Below are positions 8,898-17,721 of a stretch of DNA of 64,000 nt, in pieces. Each line of letters starts with the position of its first letter. Position 1 is the stretch's first letter. This DNA comes from Aurantibacter sp034110465 (GTDB lineage: Bacteria; Bacteroidota; Bacteroidia; Flavobacteriales; Flavobacteriaceae), in assembly GCA_034110465.1 (NCBI GenBank), contig JAWUZD010000003.1, positions 62,001-126,000 on the forward strand. The letters run 5' to 3'. The notes under the pieces were generated by a model. It searched no databases. It was given only the letters and a program-made list of their open reading frames with translations, and was not told the origin of the DNA. The translations under genes and the position numbers were made by a program.

Positions 8898-8927
8898 ATT
8901 TTTATTAATAATATTATTAATAAAAAT
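8898..8927. repeat. 30-bp perfect palindrome made only of A and T
   Basis: Both halves (15 bases each, beginning ATTTTTATTAATAAT) are exact complements with no spacer. It lies directly next to the 25-bp inverted repeat, between tRNA-Pro and the cassette. It may be a protein-binding site, a cruciform-forming element or an AT-rich upstream promoter element. Confidence 0.6.
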
Positions 8928-8983
8928 AATTTAGTAGTAAAATCTTACAAAATAAATCTATTTAATGAAAGTTGCCTAAAAAG

Positions 8984-9016
8984 AAAAAAGCTCCAACACA
9001 ATGTTGAAGCTTTTTT
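8984..9016 (-). terminator. Terminator after tRNA-Pro
   Basis: A stem of about 15 pairs with a 3-base loop and flanking A6/T6 runs. The one imperfect pair is G-U when read on the minus strand but A-C on the plus strand, which fits termination of the minus-strand tRNA. Confidence 0.8.
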
Positions 9017-9017
9017 G

Positions 9018-9092
9018 TCGGGGTGGCAGGATTCGAACCTGCGGCCTCCACGTCCCAAACGTGGCGCGATAACCGGGCTACGCTACACCCCG
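9018..9092 (-). tRNA. tRNA-Pro (anticodon TGG)
   Basis: The minus strand folds into a full cloverleaf: acceptor CGGGGTG pairing with CACCCCG, anticodon stem CCACG/CGTGG with loop TTTGGGA giving anticodon TGG, and T-loop GGTTCGAATCC. 75 bases including the discriminator A; CCA is not encoded. A strong promoter lies about 50 bases upstream and a terminator directly follows. Confidence 0.97.
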
Positions 9093-9140
9093 AAATAGTT
9101 ATCAATCTAAATTATAAGTAAAACCCATAATTTAGAGCTG

Positions 9141-9170
9141 CAAAGATAAACTTTTATTTTAACTACAAAA
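9141..9170 (-). promoter_or_regulatory. Promoter of tRNA-Pro
   Basis: The minus strand reads TTTTG, 17 bases, then TATCTTTGC: exact -33 and -7 elements of the Bacteroidota housekeeping promoter. The -7 element is about 49 bases before the mature tRNA 5' end, leaving a short leader. Confidence 0.75.
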
Positions 9171-9227
9171 CATAAATATTATGTTTATTAATATTAAATT
9201 TGTTTGCACATAATTTCTATATACAAT

Positions 9228-9845
9228 ATGCTAATAATTGGGATTTCTGGAGGAACAGGCTGCGGTAAAACTACCGTTGTTAATCAAATAATTAACGAAT
9301 TACCTATTGATGAAGTAACGGTTCTTTCTCAAGACCATTACTACAAGGACACATCTGAACTTACTTTTGAGCAACGAACCAAAATTAATTTCGACCATCC
9401 TAACTCAATAGATTTTCCTCTATTATTAAGTCAGCTAAAAGACTTAAAAGCTGGGAAAACTGTACAACAACCTATATATTCGTTTATTGAACACAATAGA
9501 ATTTCAGAAACAGTAACTACTACTCCAAGAAAAGTAGTTATTGTAGAAGGAATTTTAGTTTTCACTTATCCAGAGTTAAGAGATTTATTCGATATAAAAA
9601 TATTTGTTCATGCGGATAGTGACGAACGACTAATAAGACGTTTAAAACGTGACATTTCTGAGCGTGGAAGAGATTTAGATGAAGTGTTAAATCGTTATTT
9701 AGATACACTAAAACCAATGCATCAACAATTTATTGAAACAACTAAGGAGTTTGCAGATATTATTGTGCCCAATAACAAATATAATACAGTTGCTGTTGAT
9801 ATTGTAAAAACAATTATTAATGAGAAACTTAAAACGAATGCTTAA
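9228..9845 (+). CDS. udk: Uridine kinase
   Basis: Phosphorylates uridine and cytidine to UMP/CMP in pyrimidine salvage. 205 residues from the ATG at 9228. A TTG eight codons earlier would add an unlikely N-terminal tail, so I chose the ATG. The P-loop GGTGCGKT is at residues ~8-15, followed by QDHYYKD and NFDHPNSIDFP, the uridine-binding signature of the family. FVHADSDERLIRRLKRDISERGR is the lid region. Its end overlaps the start of the downstream division gene, indicating a co-transcribed unit with the mutase genes. Confidence 0.95.
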   Translation: MLIIGISGGTGCGKTTVVNQIINELPIDEVTVLSQDHYYKDTSELTFEQRTKINFDHPNSIDFPLLLSQLKDLKAGKTVQQPIYSFIEHNRISETVTTTPRKVVIVEGILVFTYPELRDLFDIKIFVHADSDERLIRRLKRDISERGRDLDEVLNRYLDTLKPMHQQFIETTKEFADIIVPNNKYNTVAVDIVKTIINEKLKTNA

Positions 9846-10140
9846 ATACTTCAAAAACATATATATTATTATCTTTGCTGTATTTCTAATTTGGATGCTT
9901 TTTATAGACACCAATTCATTTTTAATGCATCAAGATTTAAATAATGATATAAATGATTTAGAGAAAGAAAAAGCATACTACAACAAAGAGATTATTGCAG
10001 ATAAAAAAGCTCTAAAAAAGCTTAAAACAAAAGATGGCTTAGAAAAATTTGCACGCGAATCTTATTATATGAAACGAGAAAAAGAAGATATATATATTAT
10101 TGAATATCAAGATAGCTTAAAACTAAAAAAAGATGAGTAA
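9838..10140 (+). CDS. DivIC/FtsB-like septum formation initiator protein
   Basis: Small bitopic division protein, expected to sit with FtsL and FtsQ at the septum. 100 residues from the ATG at 9838, which overlaps the udk stop by 8 bases; an in-frame upstream ATG at 9820 would add six residues. One transmembrane helix (YIIIFAVFLIWMLFI) is followed by a coiled coil rich in Glu/Lys (NDINDLEKEKAYYNKEI) and the conserved segment GLEKFARESYYMKREKEDIYII typical of the family. The next gene overlaps its stop by 8 bases. Confidence 0.88.
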   Translation: MLKYFKNIYIIIFAVFLIWMLFIDTNSFLMHQDLNNDINDLEKEKAYYNKEIIADKKALKKLKTKDGLEKFARESYYMKREKEDIYIIEYQDSLKLKKDE

Positions 10141-11509
10141 CGATTTATTTTCTGAATTTGAAGCAGTTAATTCAAAAGCTTGGAAACAAAAAATTCAAGT
10201 CGATTTAAAAGGGCTAGATTATAATAACACTTTAATCTGGAACTCTCCAGAAGGTATAGATATTAAACCTTTTTACAACAAAGAAGATCTAGAACACATT
10301 TCTGTTACGAACTCTAATAACAATAAGTGGTTAATTGGTGAAGTTATTTATGTTAATGATATTGAAAAATCAAATCAAGCTACAGTAAACGCTATTAAAA
10401 AAGGCACTAATTCTATAAAACTCATTATTCCTAACATAGAGATAGACTTAAACAAACTAACTCAGAATATAGATTTAGATAACATTGAAATTCAAATAGA
10501 ACCTTTATTTTTTGACGTTACATTTTTTGAAAAAAATAAAACTATTTTAAATCATAAAAACATTACAGTTCATCACGACTGCATTGGTCAATTAACTAAA
10601 GATGGCAACTGGTTTAGATCTAAAACAGATGATTTTTCTATTTTAGAAAAAATAATTAATTTTTCTAAATCAATTACAATAAATACTGAAATCTACCAAA
10701 ATTCTGGTGCTACAACTACTCAGGAATTAGCTTATACAATTTCACATTTAAATGAATATTTTAATGTTATAGAAAACAATTCAATATTAAAAACACTTTT
10801 TTCTACTGAAGAGCTAAATATCACAATTAATTTAAGCATTGGTAGTAATTACTTTTTTGAAATTGCAAAAATTAGAAGTCTAAAACAATTAACAAATAGC
10901 CTCTCTGAAACATACAAGTTTAAAACGAAATTACATATAAACGCCACACCTTCAAGCAGAAACAAAACACTTTATGATTATAACGTAAATATGTTACGCA
11001 CCACTACAGAATGTATGAGTGCAATTCTTGGTGGCGCAAACACTATTTTTAATCAACCATACGATGCTATTTATCATAAAAGCAATGCGTTTGGAAATAG
11101 AATTAGCAGAAATCAACTACTAGTTTTAGAAAACGAAAGTTATTTTAATGAAGTTAATAATCCATCAGACGGAAGTTATTACATAGAAAGTCTAACGCAT
11201 CAAATTTCAGAAAAATCATTATCCCTTTTTAAAGAAGTAGAAGCTTCAAATGGATTTATAGATGCCTTATTTAAAGGTACAATTCAACAAAAAATAAAAG
11301 AAAACGCCATAAAAGAACAAGAATTATTTGATACAAAAAAAATAACCTTAGTCGGAACTAATAAATTCGAAAATAAAAATGATAAAATGGCAGACAATTT
11401 AGAACTTTATCCATTTTTAAAACAAAACCCACGAAAAACCTTAATTGCACCATTAATAGCAAAAAGGCTAAGCGAAGCTTACGAACAAAATAGATTAAAA
11501 CAAGAATAA
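10133..11509 (+). CDS. mutA: Methylmalonyl-CoA mutase small subunit
   Basis: Non-catalytic partner of MutB in the B12-dependent interconversion of methylmalonyl-CoA and succinyl-CoA. The 458-residue product shows the degenerate TIM-barrel half (TLIWNSPEGIDIKPFY, MLRTTTECMSAILGGANTIFNQPYD, NPSDGSYYIESLTHQI). It is much shorter than the ~620 residues usual for small subunits and ends after the barrel: there is no C-terminal B12-binding-like domain. A lipoprotein gene separates it from mutB. Confidence 0.93.
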   Translation: MSNDLFSEFEAVNSKAWKQKIQVDLKGLDYNNTLIWNSPEGIDIKPFYNKEDLEHISVTNSNNNKWLIGEVIYVNDIEKSNQATVNAIKKGTNSIKLIIPNIEIDLNKLTQNIDLDNIEIQIEPLFFDVTFFEKNKTILNHKNITVHHDCIGQLTKDGNWFRSKTDDFSILEKIINFSKSITINTEIYQNSGATTTQELAYTISHLNEYFNVIENNSILKTLFSTEELNITINLSIGSNYFFEIAKIRSLKQLTNSLSETYKFKTKLHINATPSSRNKTLYDYNVNMLRTTTECMSAILGGANTIFNQPYDAIYHKSNAFGNRISRNQLLVLENESYFNEVNNPSDGSYYIESLTHQISEKSLSLFKEVEASNGFIDALFKGTIQQKIKENAIKEQELFDTKKITLVGTNKFENKNDKMADNLELYPFLKQNPRKTLIAPLIAKRLSEAYEQNRLKQE

Positions 11510-11541
11510 AATAAATAACAAACCTTAAAACAATTTTTTAA

Positions 11542-12243
11542 ATGAAATCAAAATTTTTATCATTCGCATTAATCGCAACTGTAATTACTTTTTTCAACTG
11601 TAAACAATCAGAAAAAATCAATGTTGATTATAAACATACAGATCAACCAGAAGTTTTTGAATGTAAATTAACTGATATTGCGTTAATAAAAGAAGCTATT
11701 TATTCTTTTGAAAACGATTTAAATACAGCTTACGACAAAGACAACAAAGGAAGAGGAAGAGCTTATTCTTCTTTTATAGGATTAACAATAAGTAATAGAT
11801 TTAATATTGAAGAAGTAGCGTCTAAGCATAGTTTACAAATAGCTAAAGCTTTACAAAATTCATCGTACTACAAAAACAACGTATTTTCTTACAATAGTGA
11901 ATTAGCAAATTGCTTATTTACCCATATTAAAAATCCCAATACAAAAACTTCTTTTGAAGCTTTAAGAAGTGCAAATAGCTTAAGACCTAATGTTGTATTA
12001 CCTACTTTAAGAAATAATGTAACTAGCTTTGCATCAGATAAAGCCTTAGTTGGAATTTTAGCTTTTGATTACTACTATAATAACTTAATGCTATTAAATG
12101 AAACTCAATTAAAAACGCCAATTGCTCCAACAGTAGAAAATCAAAAAGTCGATTTTAATAAAACACCACAAACGACTAAAAGACCAATATCTACTGAAAC
12201 AAAAAAATTAGAAGCTACAGGACACGAAGGACATAATCATTAA
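11542..12243 (+). CDS. Lipoprotein of unknown function between mutA and mutB
   Basis: 233 residues with signal peptide and lipobox FFNC (Cys20). The mature part is helical (ALIKEAIYSFENDLNTAYDKDN; GRGRAYSSFIGLTISNRF) and the C-terminus is His-rich (GHEGHNH), a possible metal-binding tail. I do not recognise the family. It lies 32 bases after mutA and 3 bases before mutB, so it is probably co-transcribed with the mutase. An envelope lipoprotein is an unexpected neighbour for a cytoplasmic enzyme, and no functional link is evident. Confidence 0.78.
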   Translation: MKSKFLSFALIATVITFFNCKQSEKINVDYKHTDQPEVFECKLTDIALIKEAIYSFENDLNTAYDKDNKGRGRAYSSFIGLTISNRFNIEEVASKHSLQIAKALQNSSYYKNNVFSYNSELANCLFTHIKNPNTKTSFEALRSANSLRPNVVLPTLRNNVTSFASDKALVGILAFDYYYNNLMLLNETQLKTPIAPTVENQKVDFNKTPQTTKRPISTETKKLEATGHEGHNH

Positions 12244-12246
12244 TAA

Positions 12247-14367
12247 ATGAATAGAAAAAACGTTCAAAATATAACCTTAAAATCTTCTGTCAAAAAAACA
12301 GAAAAGTCTCACAAATTCGAAACTGCTGAAGGTATTGACATTAAATCTCAATACTCAAAAGACGATATTAAAGATCTTAAGCATTTAGATTTTTCGGCAG
12401 GAATAGCACCAAACCTTCGAGGTCCATATAGTACAATGTATGTAAGAAGACCTTGGACTATTAGACAATACGCAGGATTTAGTACTGCCGAAGAAAGTAA
12501 TGCATTTTATAGACGAAATCTTGAAGCAGGACAAAAAGGTTTATCTGTTGCTTTCGACTTAGCAACACATCGTGGTTACGATAGTGATCATGAACGCGTT
12601 GTTGGAGATGTTGGAAAAGCAGGAGTTGCAATAGATAGTGTAGAAGACATGAAAGTGCTTTTCGACCAAATCCCTTTGGATAAAATGTCGGTTTCAATGA
12701 CTATGAATGGTGCAGTTTTACCAATTATGGCATTTTACATTGTTGCTGCAGAAGAGCAAGGCGTAAAAGCTGAAGCTTTAGCAGGAACTATTCAAAACGA
12801 TATTTTAAAAGAGTTTATGGTACGTAACACGTACATTTATCCGCCTACGCCAAGTATGCAAATTATCTCAGATATTTTTGAATACACCAGTGAAAATATG
12901 CCAAAATTCAACTCGATTTCAATTTCTGGCTATCACATGCAAGAAGCTGGAGCAACCTGCGATATTGAATTAGCTTACACTTTAGCAGATGGATTAGAAT
13001 ATATACGTAAAGGCTTAGCTGCTGGAATGGATATAGATACTTTTGCACCAAGATTATCCTTTTTCTGGGCTATTGGTATGAATCATTTTATGGAAATTGC
13101 TAAAATGAGAGCTGCTAGAATGCTTTGGGCAAAATTAGTAAAACAGTTCAATCCTAAAAATCAGAAATCTCTAGCCCTAAGAACTCATTGCCAAACATCT
13201 GGTTGGAGTTTAACAGAGCAAGATCCATTTAATAATGTAGCAAGAACAACTATAGAAGCTGCTGCTGCTGCTTTTGGAGGCACACAAAGTTTACACACCA
13301 ATGCGTTAGATGAAGCTATTGCATTACCAACAGATTTTTCGGCACGTATTGCAAGAAACACACAAATATATTTACAAGAAGAAACACATATTACAAAAAC
13401 TGTAGATCCTTGGGCTGGTAGTTATTATGTAGAATCGTTAACTAACGATATTGCTGATAAAGCTTGGGAATTAATTAAAGAAGTTGAAGATCTTGGCGGA
13501 ATGACTAAAGCTATTGAAGCTGGAATTCCAAAACTTAGAATTGAAGAAGCTGCTGCTAAGAAACAAGCACGAATAGATTCTACACAAGATGTTATTGTTG
13601 GTGTCAATAAATATGTTTTAGATCAAGAAGATGCCATTTCTACTTTAGAAGTAGATAATCAAACCGTACGTTTACAACAAATTGAAGGTTTAGAAAAAAT
13701 TAAAGCTAGTAGAGATTCTAAAAAAGTTGAAGCTACATTAGCAGCTTTAACAGAATCTGCAAAAAACAAATCTGGCAACTTACTTGCTTTAGCTGTTGAA
13801 GCTGCTAGAGAACGAGCTACTTTAGGAGAAATAAGCGATGCTTTAGAAGTAGTTTACGGCAGATACAAAGCACAAATAAAAACATTTTCTGGCGTGTATA
13901 GTAAAGAGATTAAAAACGATGAAAGCTTTAAAAAAGCTCAAGAATTAGCTGATAAATTTGCAGAACAAGACGGGCGAAGACCACGAATAATGATTGCAAA
14001 AATGGGTCAAGATGGACATGATCGTGGCGCAAAAGTTGTTGCTACTGGCTATGCAGATGTTGGCTTTGATGTAGATATTGGTCCATTATTTCAAACACCA
14101 AAAGAAGCTGCTAAACAAGCAATAGAAAACGACGTGCATATTTTAGGTGTGTCATCTTTAGCGGCAGGACACAAAACATTAGTACCTCAAGTTATAGAAG
14201 AACTTAAAAATTACGGTAGAGAAGATATCATGGTTATTGTTGGTGGTGTTATCCCAAAACAAGATTACCAATATTTATTCGATGCTGGCGCAGTAGCTGT
14301 TTTTGGACCAGGAACAAAAATTGCTGAAGCAGCCATTACACTTTTAGACATTTTAATTGATGAATAG
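12247..14367 (+). CDS. mutB: Methylmalonyl-CoA mutase large (catalytic) subunit
   Basis: Catalytic subunit of the adenosylcobalamin-dependent mutase linking propionate/odd-chain and branched amino-acid breakdown to succinyl-CoA. 706 residues: substrate-binding TIM barrel with the signatures GPYSTMYVRRPWTIRQYAGF, AFDLATHRGYDSD and RTHCQTSGWSL, then a C-terminal cobalamin domain. The cobalamin domain carries DGHDRG (D-x-H-x-x-G base-off B12 motif) and GVSSLAAGH. Full length for the family. A long hairpin follows the stop. Confidence 0.97.
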   Translation: MNRKNVQNITLKSSVKKTEKSHKFETAEGIDIKSQYSKDDIKDLKHLDFSAGIAPNLRGPYSTMYVRRPWTIRQYAGFSTAEESNAFYRRNLEAGQKGLSVAFDLATHRGYDSDHERVVGDVGKAGVAIDSVEDMKVLFDQIPLDKMSVSMTMNGAVLPIMAFYIVAAEEQGVKAEALAGTIQNDILKEFMVRNTYIYPPTPSMQIISDIFEYTSENMPKFNSISISGYHMQEAGATCDIELAYTLADGLEYIRKGLAAGMDIDTFAPRLSFFWAIGMNHFMEIAKMRAARMLWAKLVKQFNPKNQKSLALRTHCQTSGWSLTEQDPFNNVARTTIEAAAAAFGGTQSLHTNALDEAIALPTDFSARIARNTQIYLQEETHITKTVDPWAGSYYVESLTNDIADKAWELIKEVEDLGGMTKAIEAGIPKLRIEEAAAKKQARIDSTQDVIVGVNKYVLDQEDAISTLEVDNQTVRLQQIEGLEKIKASRDSKKVEATLAALTESAKNKSGNLLALAVEAARERATLGEISDALEVVYGRYKAQIKTFSGVYSKEIKNDESFKKAQELADKFAEQDGRRPRIMIAKMGQDGHDRGAKVVATGYADVGFDVDIGPLFQTPKEAAKQAIENDVHILGVSSLAAGHKTLVPQVIEELKNYGREDIMVIVGGVIPKQDYQYLFDAGAVAVFGPGTKIAEAAITLLDILIDE

Positions 14368-14380
14368 ATAAGTTTAAAAC

Positions 14381-14418
14381 AACTCATAAAGGCTAGCATT
14401 CGCTAGCCTTTATGAGTT
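14381..14418. terminator. Bidirectional hairpin between mutB and the S74 protein gene
   Basis: Perfect 17-bp stem with a 4-base loop, between convergent genes. It lacks the usual poly-T tail on either strand, so it may act as a processing or mRNA-protecting structure as well as a terminator. Confidence 0.7.
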
Positions 14419-14451
14419 TATATAGATTACCTATCAAAATACGATACTCAA

Positions 14452-15558
14452 TTATTTCTTTTTCAAAGCATTTATTTGCTCTTGCTGTTCTTGAATGGCT
14501 TTTATTAAAACAGGAATTAGTTCTGAATAATTAACTCCTAACTTTTCATTTTTAATATATTTATAATTCCCATTTTCATCTGCAGGAACCCAACTATGTG
14601 TTTTTACTACTTCTGGAATAATATTTAGTAAATCTTGAGCAGACAAACCTATTTTTGTCTCTTTTTCTTCTTGAGAAAGTGTTTTATTACCAATTTTATC
14701 ATCCTTCCAATTATATGTTATTGTCCTAAGTTTAAGTATTTCCTCTAAGCCATAATTTAATGGATTTATATTGGTTTTGTAACGCATATCTGATGTTTGT
14801 ATAACACCATCGTTAGCATAAACTCTTGCCCATCTTTTAGAAGAGTTCCCTAAAGAAGTACCAATTGAGCTTGTTTGATCTGTTCTAGGATGAAAGCCAC
14901 CACTAGCATTTAAATAAATTTCATCTACGCCATCCATTAAATATTCAACAGAGCCTAATTTTATAGACGAGCCTCCAATTTGATTTCCACTTTGAAATCC
15001 AGCAACTACATCTACAGGATAAACATCTCCACCAACCGTAGTTAAAGTTGTTCCATCTACAGTCGTACCTAAATAAGGGTAATCACTACCAAACTCAATA
15101 TAATCATTATTAATTCTCGTTTTAAGAATTGTCCTATTTTGACCTTTTATTTCAAATTCACCTAGAAATGCTGAAGTTGAACTAGATTCAAATACTAAAT
15201 CAAAATTATCTAAATCTATTGTTGTATTCTTAATAAGTACACCTCCTAATTGTCCGTTATTTCCAGTTGCGTTTAATCCATTATCGAAAGTATATACTGT
15301 TTTAAACGGAAGCCATATTGTACCATCAAAATACCAAAAGCCGTCTTCATTACCTGTCTGATATACCAACAACCCTTTTGCAGGAGAAGTAATAAGCAAA
15401 CGCTGTATATAAGTTAAACGCGGAATTAATAATCCCGCATCAGTACTCTCTAAATGAAGTATAGAGCTACTGTCTGGAGTTGTTGTACCAATTCCAACTT
15501 GAGCATAAGTAGATATCGAAATAAGGGATAGGAGCAAAAAAGCAAGTATTGTCTTCAT
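14452..15558 (-). CDS. Secreted tail-fibre-like protein with S74 self-cleaving chaperone domain
   Basis: 368 residues with a signal peptide ending in STYAQ. The N-terminal VGIGTTTPDSSSILHLES stretch is typical of Bacteroidota surface proteins. The C-terminal ~110 residues form a peptidase_S74 intramolecular chaperone: SDMRYK at residues 256-261 carries the Ser-Lys dyad, followed by the YNWKDD and IGLSAQDLL segments and a terminal coiled coil. In the S74 family this domain trimerises the fibre and then cuts itself off. No other phage-like genes are nearby, so this is probably a host surface protein. Confidence 0.87.
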   Translation of the reverse strand: MKTILAFLLLSLISISTYAQVGIGTTTPDSSSILHLESTDAGLLIPRLTYIQRLLITSPAKGLLVYQTGNEDGFWYFDGTIWLPFKTVYTFDNGLNATGNNGQLGGVLIKNTTIDLDNFDLVFESSSTSAFLGEFEIKGQNRTILKTRINNDYIEFGSDYPYLGTTVDGTTLTTVGGDVYPVDVVAGFQSGNQIGGSSIKLGSVEYLMDGVDEIYLNASGGFHPRTDQTSSIGTSLGNSSKRWARVYANDGVIQTSDMRYKTNINPLNYGLEEILKLRTITYNWKDDKIGNKTLSQEEKETKIGLSAQDLLNIIPEVVKTHSWVPADENGNYKYIKNEKLGVNYSELIPVLIKAIQEQQEQINALKKK

Positions 15559-15575
15559 AGTTTATTTGTTTAAAG

Positions 15576-15604
15576 CAAAACTATTAATCATTGATGAGAT
15601 TCAA
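15576..15604 (-). promoter_or_regulatory. Promoter of the S74 protein gene
   Basis: The minus strand reads TTG, 18 bases, then TAGTTTTGC: both Bacteroidota promoter elements at normal spacing, with the -7 element ~18 bases before the start codon. The gene can therefore be transcribed apart from the response regulator upstream. Confidence 0.75.
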
Positions 15605-15625
15605 CCAACTGTTTTAAGGGGTCTA

Positions 15626-16252
15626 TTAAAATAAATTATTATGAATTGCGTATTTAATTAAACCAACTACGTTTTTTGAATTAGTTTTTTGAAGTAGATT
15701 TTTCCTGTGTCCTTCAACTGTATATGGAGAAATACTTAAAGAATCAGCAATCTCTGCTGTTGTTTTCTCTTCCAAAATAAGTTTTAAAACATCTAATTCT
15801 CTAGCAGTAAACTGGATATCATTAATATTTAAGTCACTTTTTAAAAATGCATTATAAATACTTAGCTCAAAATAAGTTTCATTTGAAAGCACGGCATTTA
15901 TAGCTTTTAAAAATTCAAATTGAGATGCATTTTTACTAAGAAAACCATCAACACCTAAAGTGTGTGCTTTTTTAAACAAAGACAATTTTGTATAACCCGT
16001 TAAAATAATAATTTTTGGAAAATGTTTTAACTCATCTTTGTGCTTATTTAGGATTTTAATAAACTCAATACCATTAGTTTTTGGCATTTCTATATCAGTT
16101 ATAATTATGTCGAAGGCAACAGATTTTAAAAAACGTATTGCTAAATCTACCTCATTAACACTATCCACATCAAAACGATTACCTTCAAGCATTATTTTTA
16201 AGCTGCTAGAAAACATTTGATGATCATCTACTAAGAGTATTTTAACGGACAT
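15626..16252 (-). CDS. Two-component response regulator, NarL/LuxR type
   Basis: DNA-binding regulator activated by phosphorylation. 208 residues: a receiver domain with the acidic pair D9/D10, phospho-acceptor D53 in ITDIEMP, T85 and K107, then a C-terminal LuxR-type helix-turn-helix (FTARELDVLKLILEEKTTAEIADSL, SPYTVEGHRKNLLQKT). It starts 29 bases after the chitinase stop. The cognate kinase is very probably the HisKA_3 protein encoded just upstream of the chitinase. Confidence 0.93.
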   Translation of the reverse strand: MSVKILLVDDHQMFSSSLKIMLEGNRFDVDSVNEVDLAIRFLKSVAFDIIITDIEMPKTNGIEFIKILNKHKDELKHFPKIIILTGYTKLSLFKKAHTLGVDGFLSKNASQFEFLKAINAVLSNETYFELSIYNAFLKSDLNINDIQFTARELDVLKLILEEKTTAEIADSLSISPYTVEGHRKNLLQKTNSKNVVGLIKYAIHNNLF

Positions 16253-16281
16253 AAAATTGCTTTGTTAATTATATTATCGCT

Positions 16282-17622
16282 TTATTTTTTAATTATTTTT
16301 ATCATTGAATAATTACCTTCACTTTTTATTTGAGCAATATATATTCCTGATGCAAAATTACTCATATCTACTCTAGTATTCCTTGTATTAGGATTAGCTT
16401 CGTAAATAGTTTTCCCTGTTAATGTTAATAGTTTTATGGTGCTAATTTTATTCGAATTAACAATATTAACAATTGTGTTAACAGGATTAGGATAAATATT
16501 AATATTTGTTTTATCAAATTCACTATTACTTAATGTGTAATTTTCGCAGCTCGAATAATTTACCATTGCGTTAGTTGAGCTTTCGTAGCACAAGGTTGAA
16601 TAATCACCACTATCTTCTAAAGTTATTTCTGAATTAGAAAAACCTAGAATTGATAAATAATATTTGTAAAGCTCAGAGCGAAGCACCACTTTTTCAGTAA
16701 AGGCAGCAGATGAAGTTGTTCTGCACTCTAAACCGCCATTTATAATATTATTAGTATGAGCAAACCCTTTTTTATACATCTTATTTTGACTGTAATCTCC
16801 TGGAGTAGTATTCCATAATTCTTGCATAACTTGGTGACAAGAAGGTTTAGGGCATTGTGGCATCATCCAAAACCAAATAGCAGATTGAAAAGCCAATGCG
16901 CCATCTTGTTGGATTAAATCTGGATTATTTAAAAGTACACTCATATCATTATACAAAAATTTGCTAAACTGAGCATAGTTATAATTCCAAGACAACTGTA
17001 TTGGACCACGACCATAATATCCAACAGCAGGATTGCCAGGAAAATTTGGATCTCCGTTATTATATGCACCTGCACCATTAGCGCTAGTGTAACCAACTTC
17101 ATGAACAAAATACAATCCCCAATTTGCATAATCTCCCGTAGATCCGCCGCCAACTGGTAGTTGCCAACCACCAGTAGTCTCTTTAGAAATATTAGCAAGA
17201 AAAGCAGCTAGTTCCCTTTTATCATTATCAGGATTTTTATTTAAAAAATCTTCAAAATCTACATTAATAACAACTTCAGAGATGGGATTGCTATGCCACC
17301 AAACATCCACATCGCTATAATTGTAAGATGTGTTCGTCGACTTCTTGGTTATAGTAATTAATTCTCCCCAAACACCAGGTTTTTTTCTTATTTCCACTAA
17401 ATAATCACTCATCGCATTAACAGCTATTTCTAAATTATTATAAGAGTAAAAATCTGTAATAAAACCTTGTGGATGGGCTGAAATTGTTCCTGCTCTTTTA
17501 GGAAACATTGCATTCCATTCTGCTTGACTGACTAAATTATCAATATTACTCTGTGCAGATATAGTATAAGACAATAAGCTAAAAAAAATGGTAAAGATTA
17601 CTTTGTTGTAATTAGATTTCAT
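16282..17622 (-). CDS. Secreted GH19 chitinase with T9SS sorting domain
   Basis: Hydrolyses beta-1,4-N-acetylglucosamine chains. 446 residues from the ATG at 17622. A TTG 11 codons upstream is possible, but this ATG gives a clean signal peptide (KVIFTIFFSLLSYTISAQ). The catalytic Glu is in ISKETTGGW, and YYGRGPIQLSWNYNYAQF is the second GH19 signature. The last ~75 residues (IYPNPVNTIVNIV ... YSMIKIIKK) are a type A T9SS sorting domain, so the enzyme crosses the outer membrane. The gene lies between a sensor kinase and a response regulator on the same strand. Confidence 0.93.
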   Translation of the reverse strand: MKSNYNKVIFTIFFSLLSYTISAQSNIDNLVSQAEWNAMFPKRAGTISAHPQGFITDFYSYNNLEIAVNAMSDYLVEIRKKPGVWGELITITKKSTNTSYNYSDVDVWWHSNPISEVVINVDFEDFLNKNPDNDKRELAAFLANISKETTGGWQLPVGGGSTGDYANWGLYFVHEVGYTSANGAGAYNNGDPNFPGNPAVGYYGRGPIQLSWNYNYAQFSKFLYNDMSVLLNNPDLIQQDGALAFQSAIWFWMMPQCPKPSCHQVMQELWNTTPGDYSQNKMYKKGFAHTNNIINGGLECRTTSSAAFTEKVVLRSELYKYYLSILGFSNSEITLEDSGDYSTLCYESSTNAMVNYSSCENYTLSNSEFDKTNINIYPNPVNTIVNIVNSNKISTIKLLTLTGKTIYEANPNTRNTRVDMSNFASGIYIAQIKSEGNYSMIKIIKK

Positions 17623-17721
17623 AATAAACTGTATATAAGTTGCTTTATAATACAAATATCTATAGTCTAATTAGAAATAACCCAATGGTTTTCAGGGGTG
17701 TTTATTTTTAGCTAATTATTA

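Noticed and set aside
14452..15558. A phage or prophage remnant
   Set aside because: Only the S74 domain is phage-like; the protein has a signal peptide and lies in a chromosomal regulatory cluster with no phage structural genes or integrase nearby.
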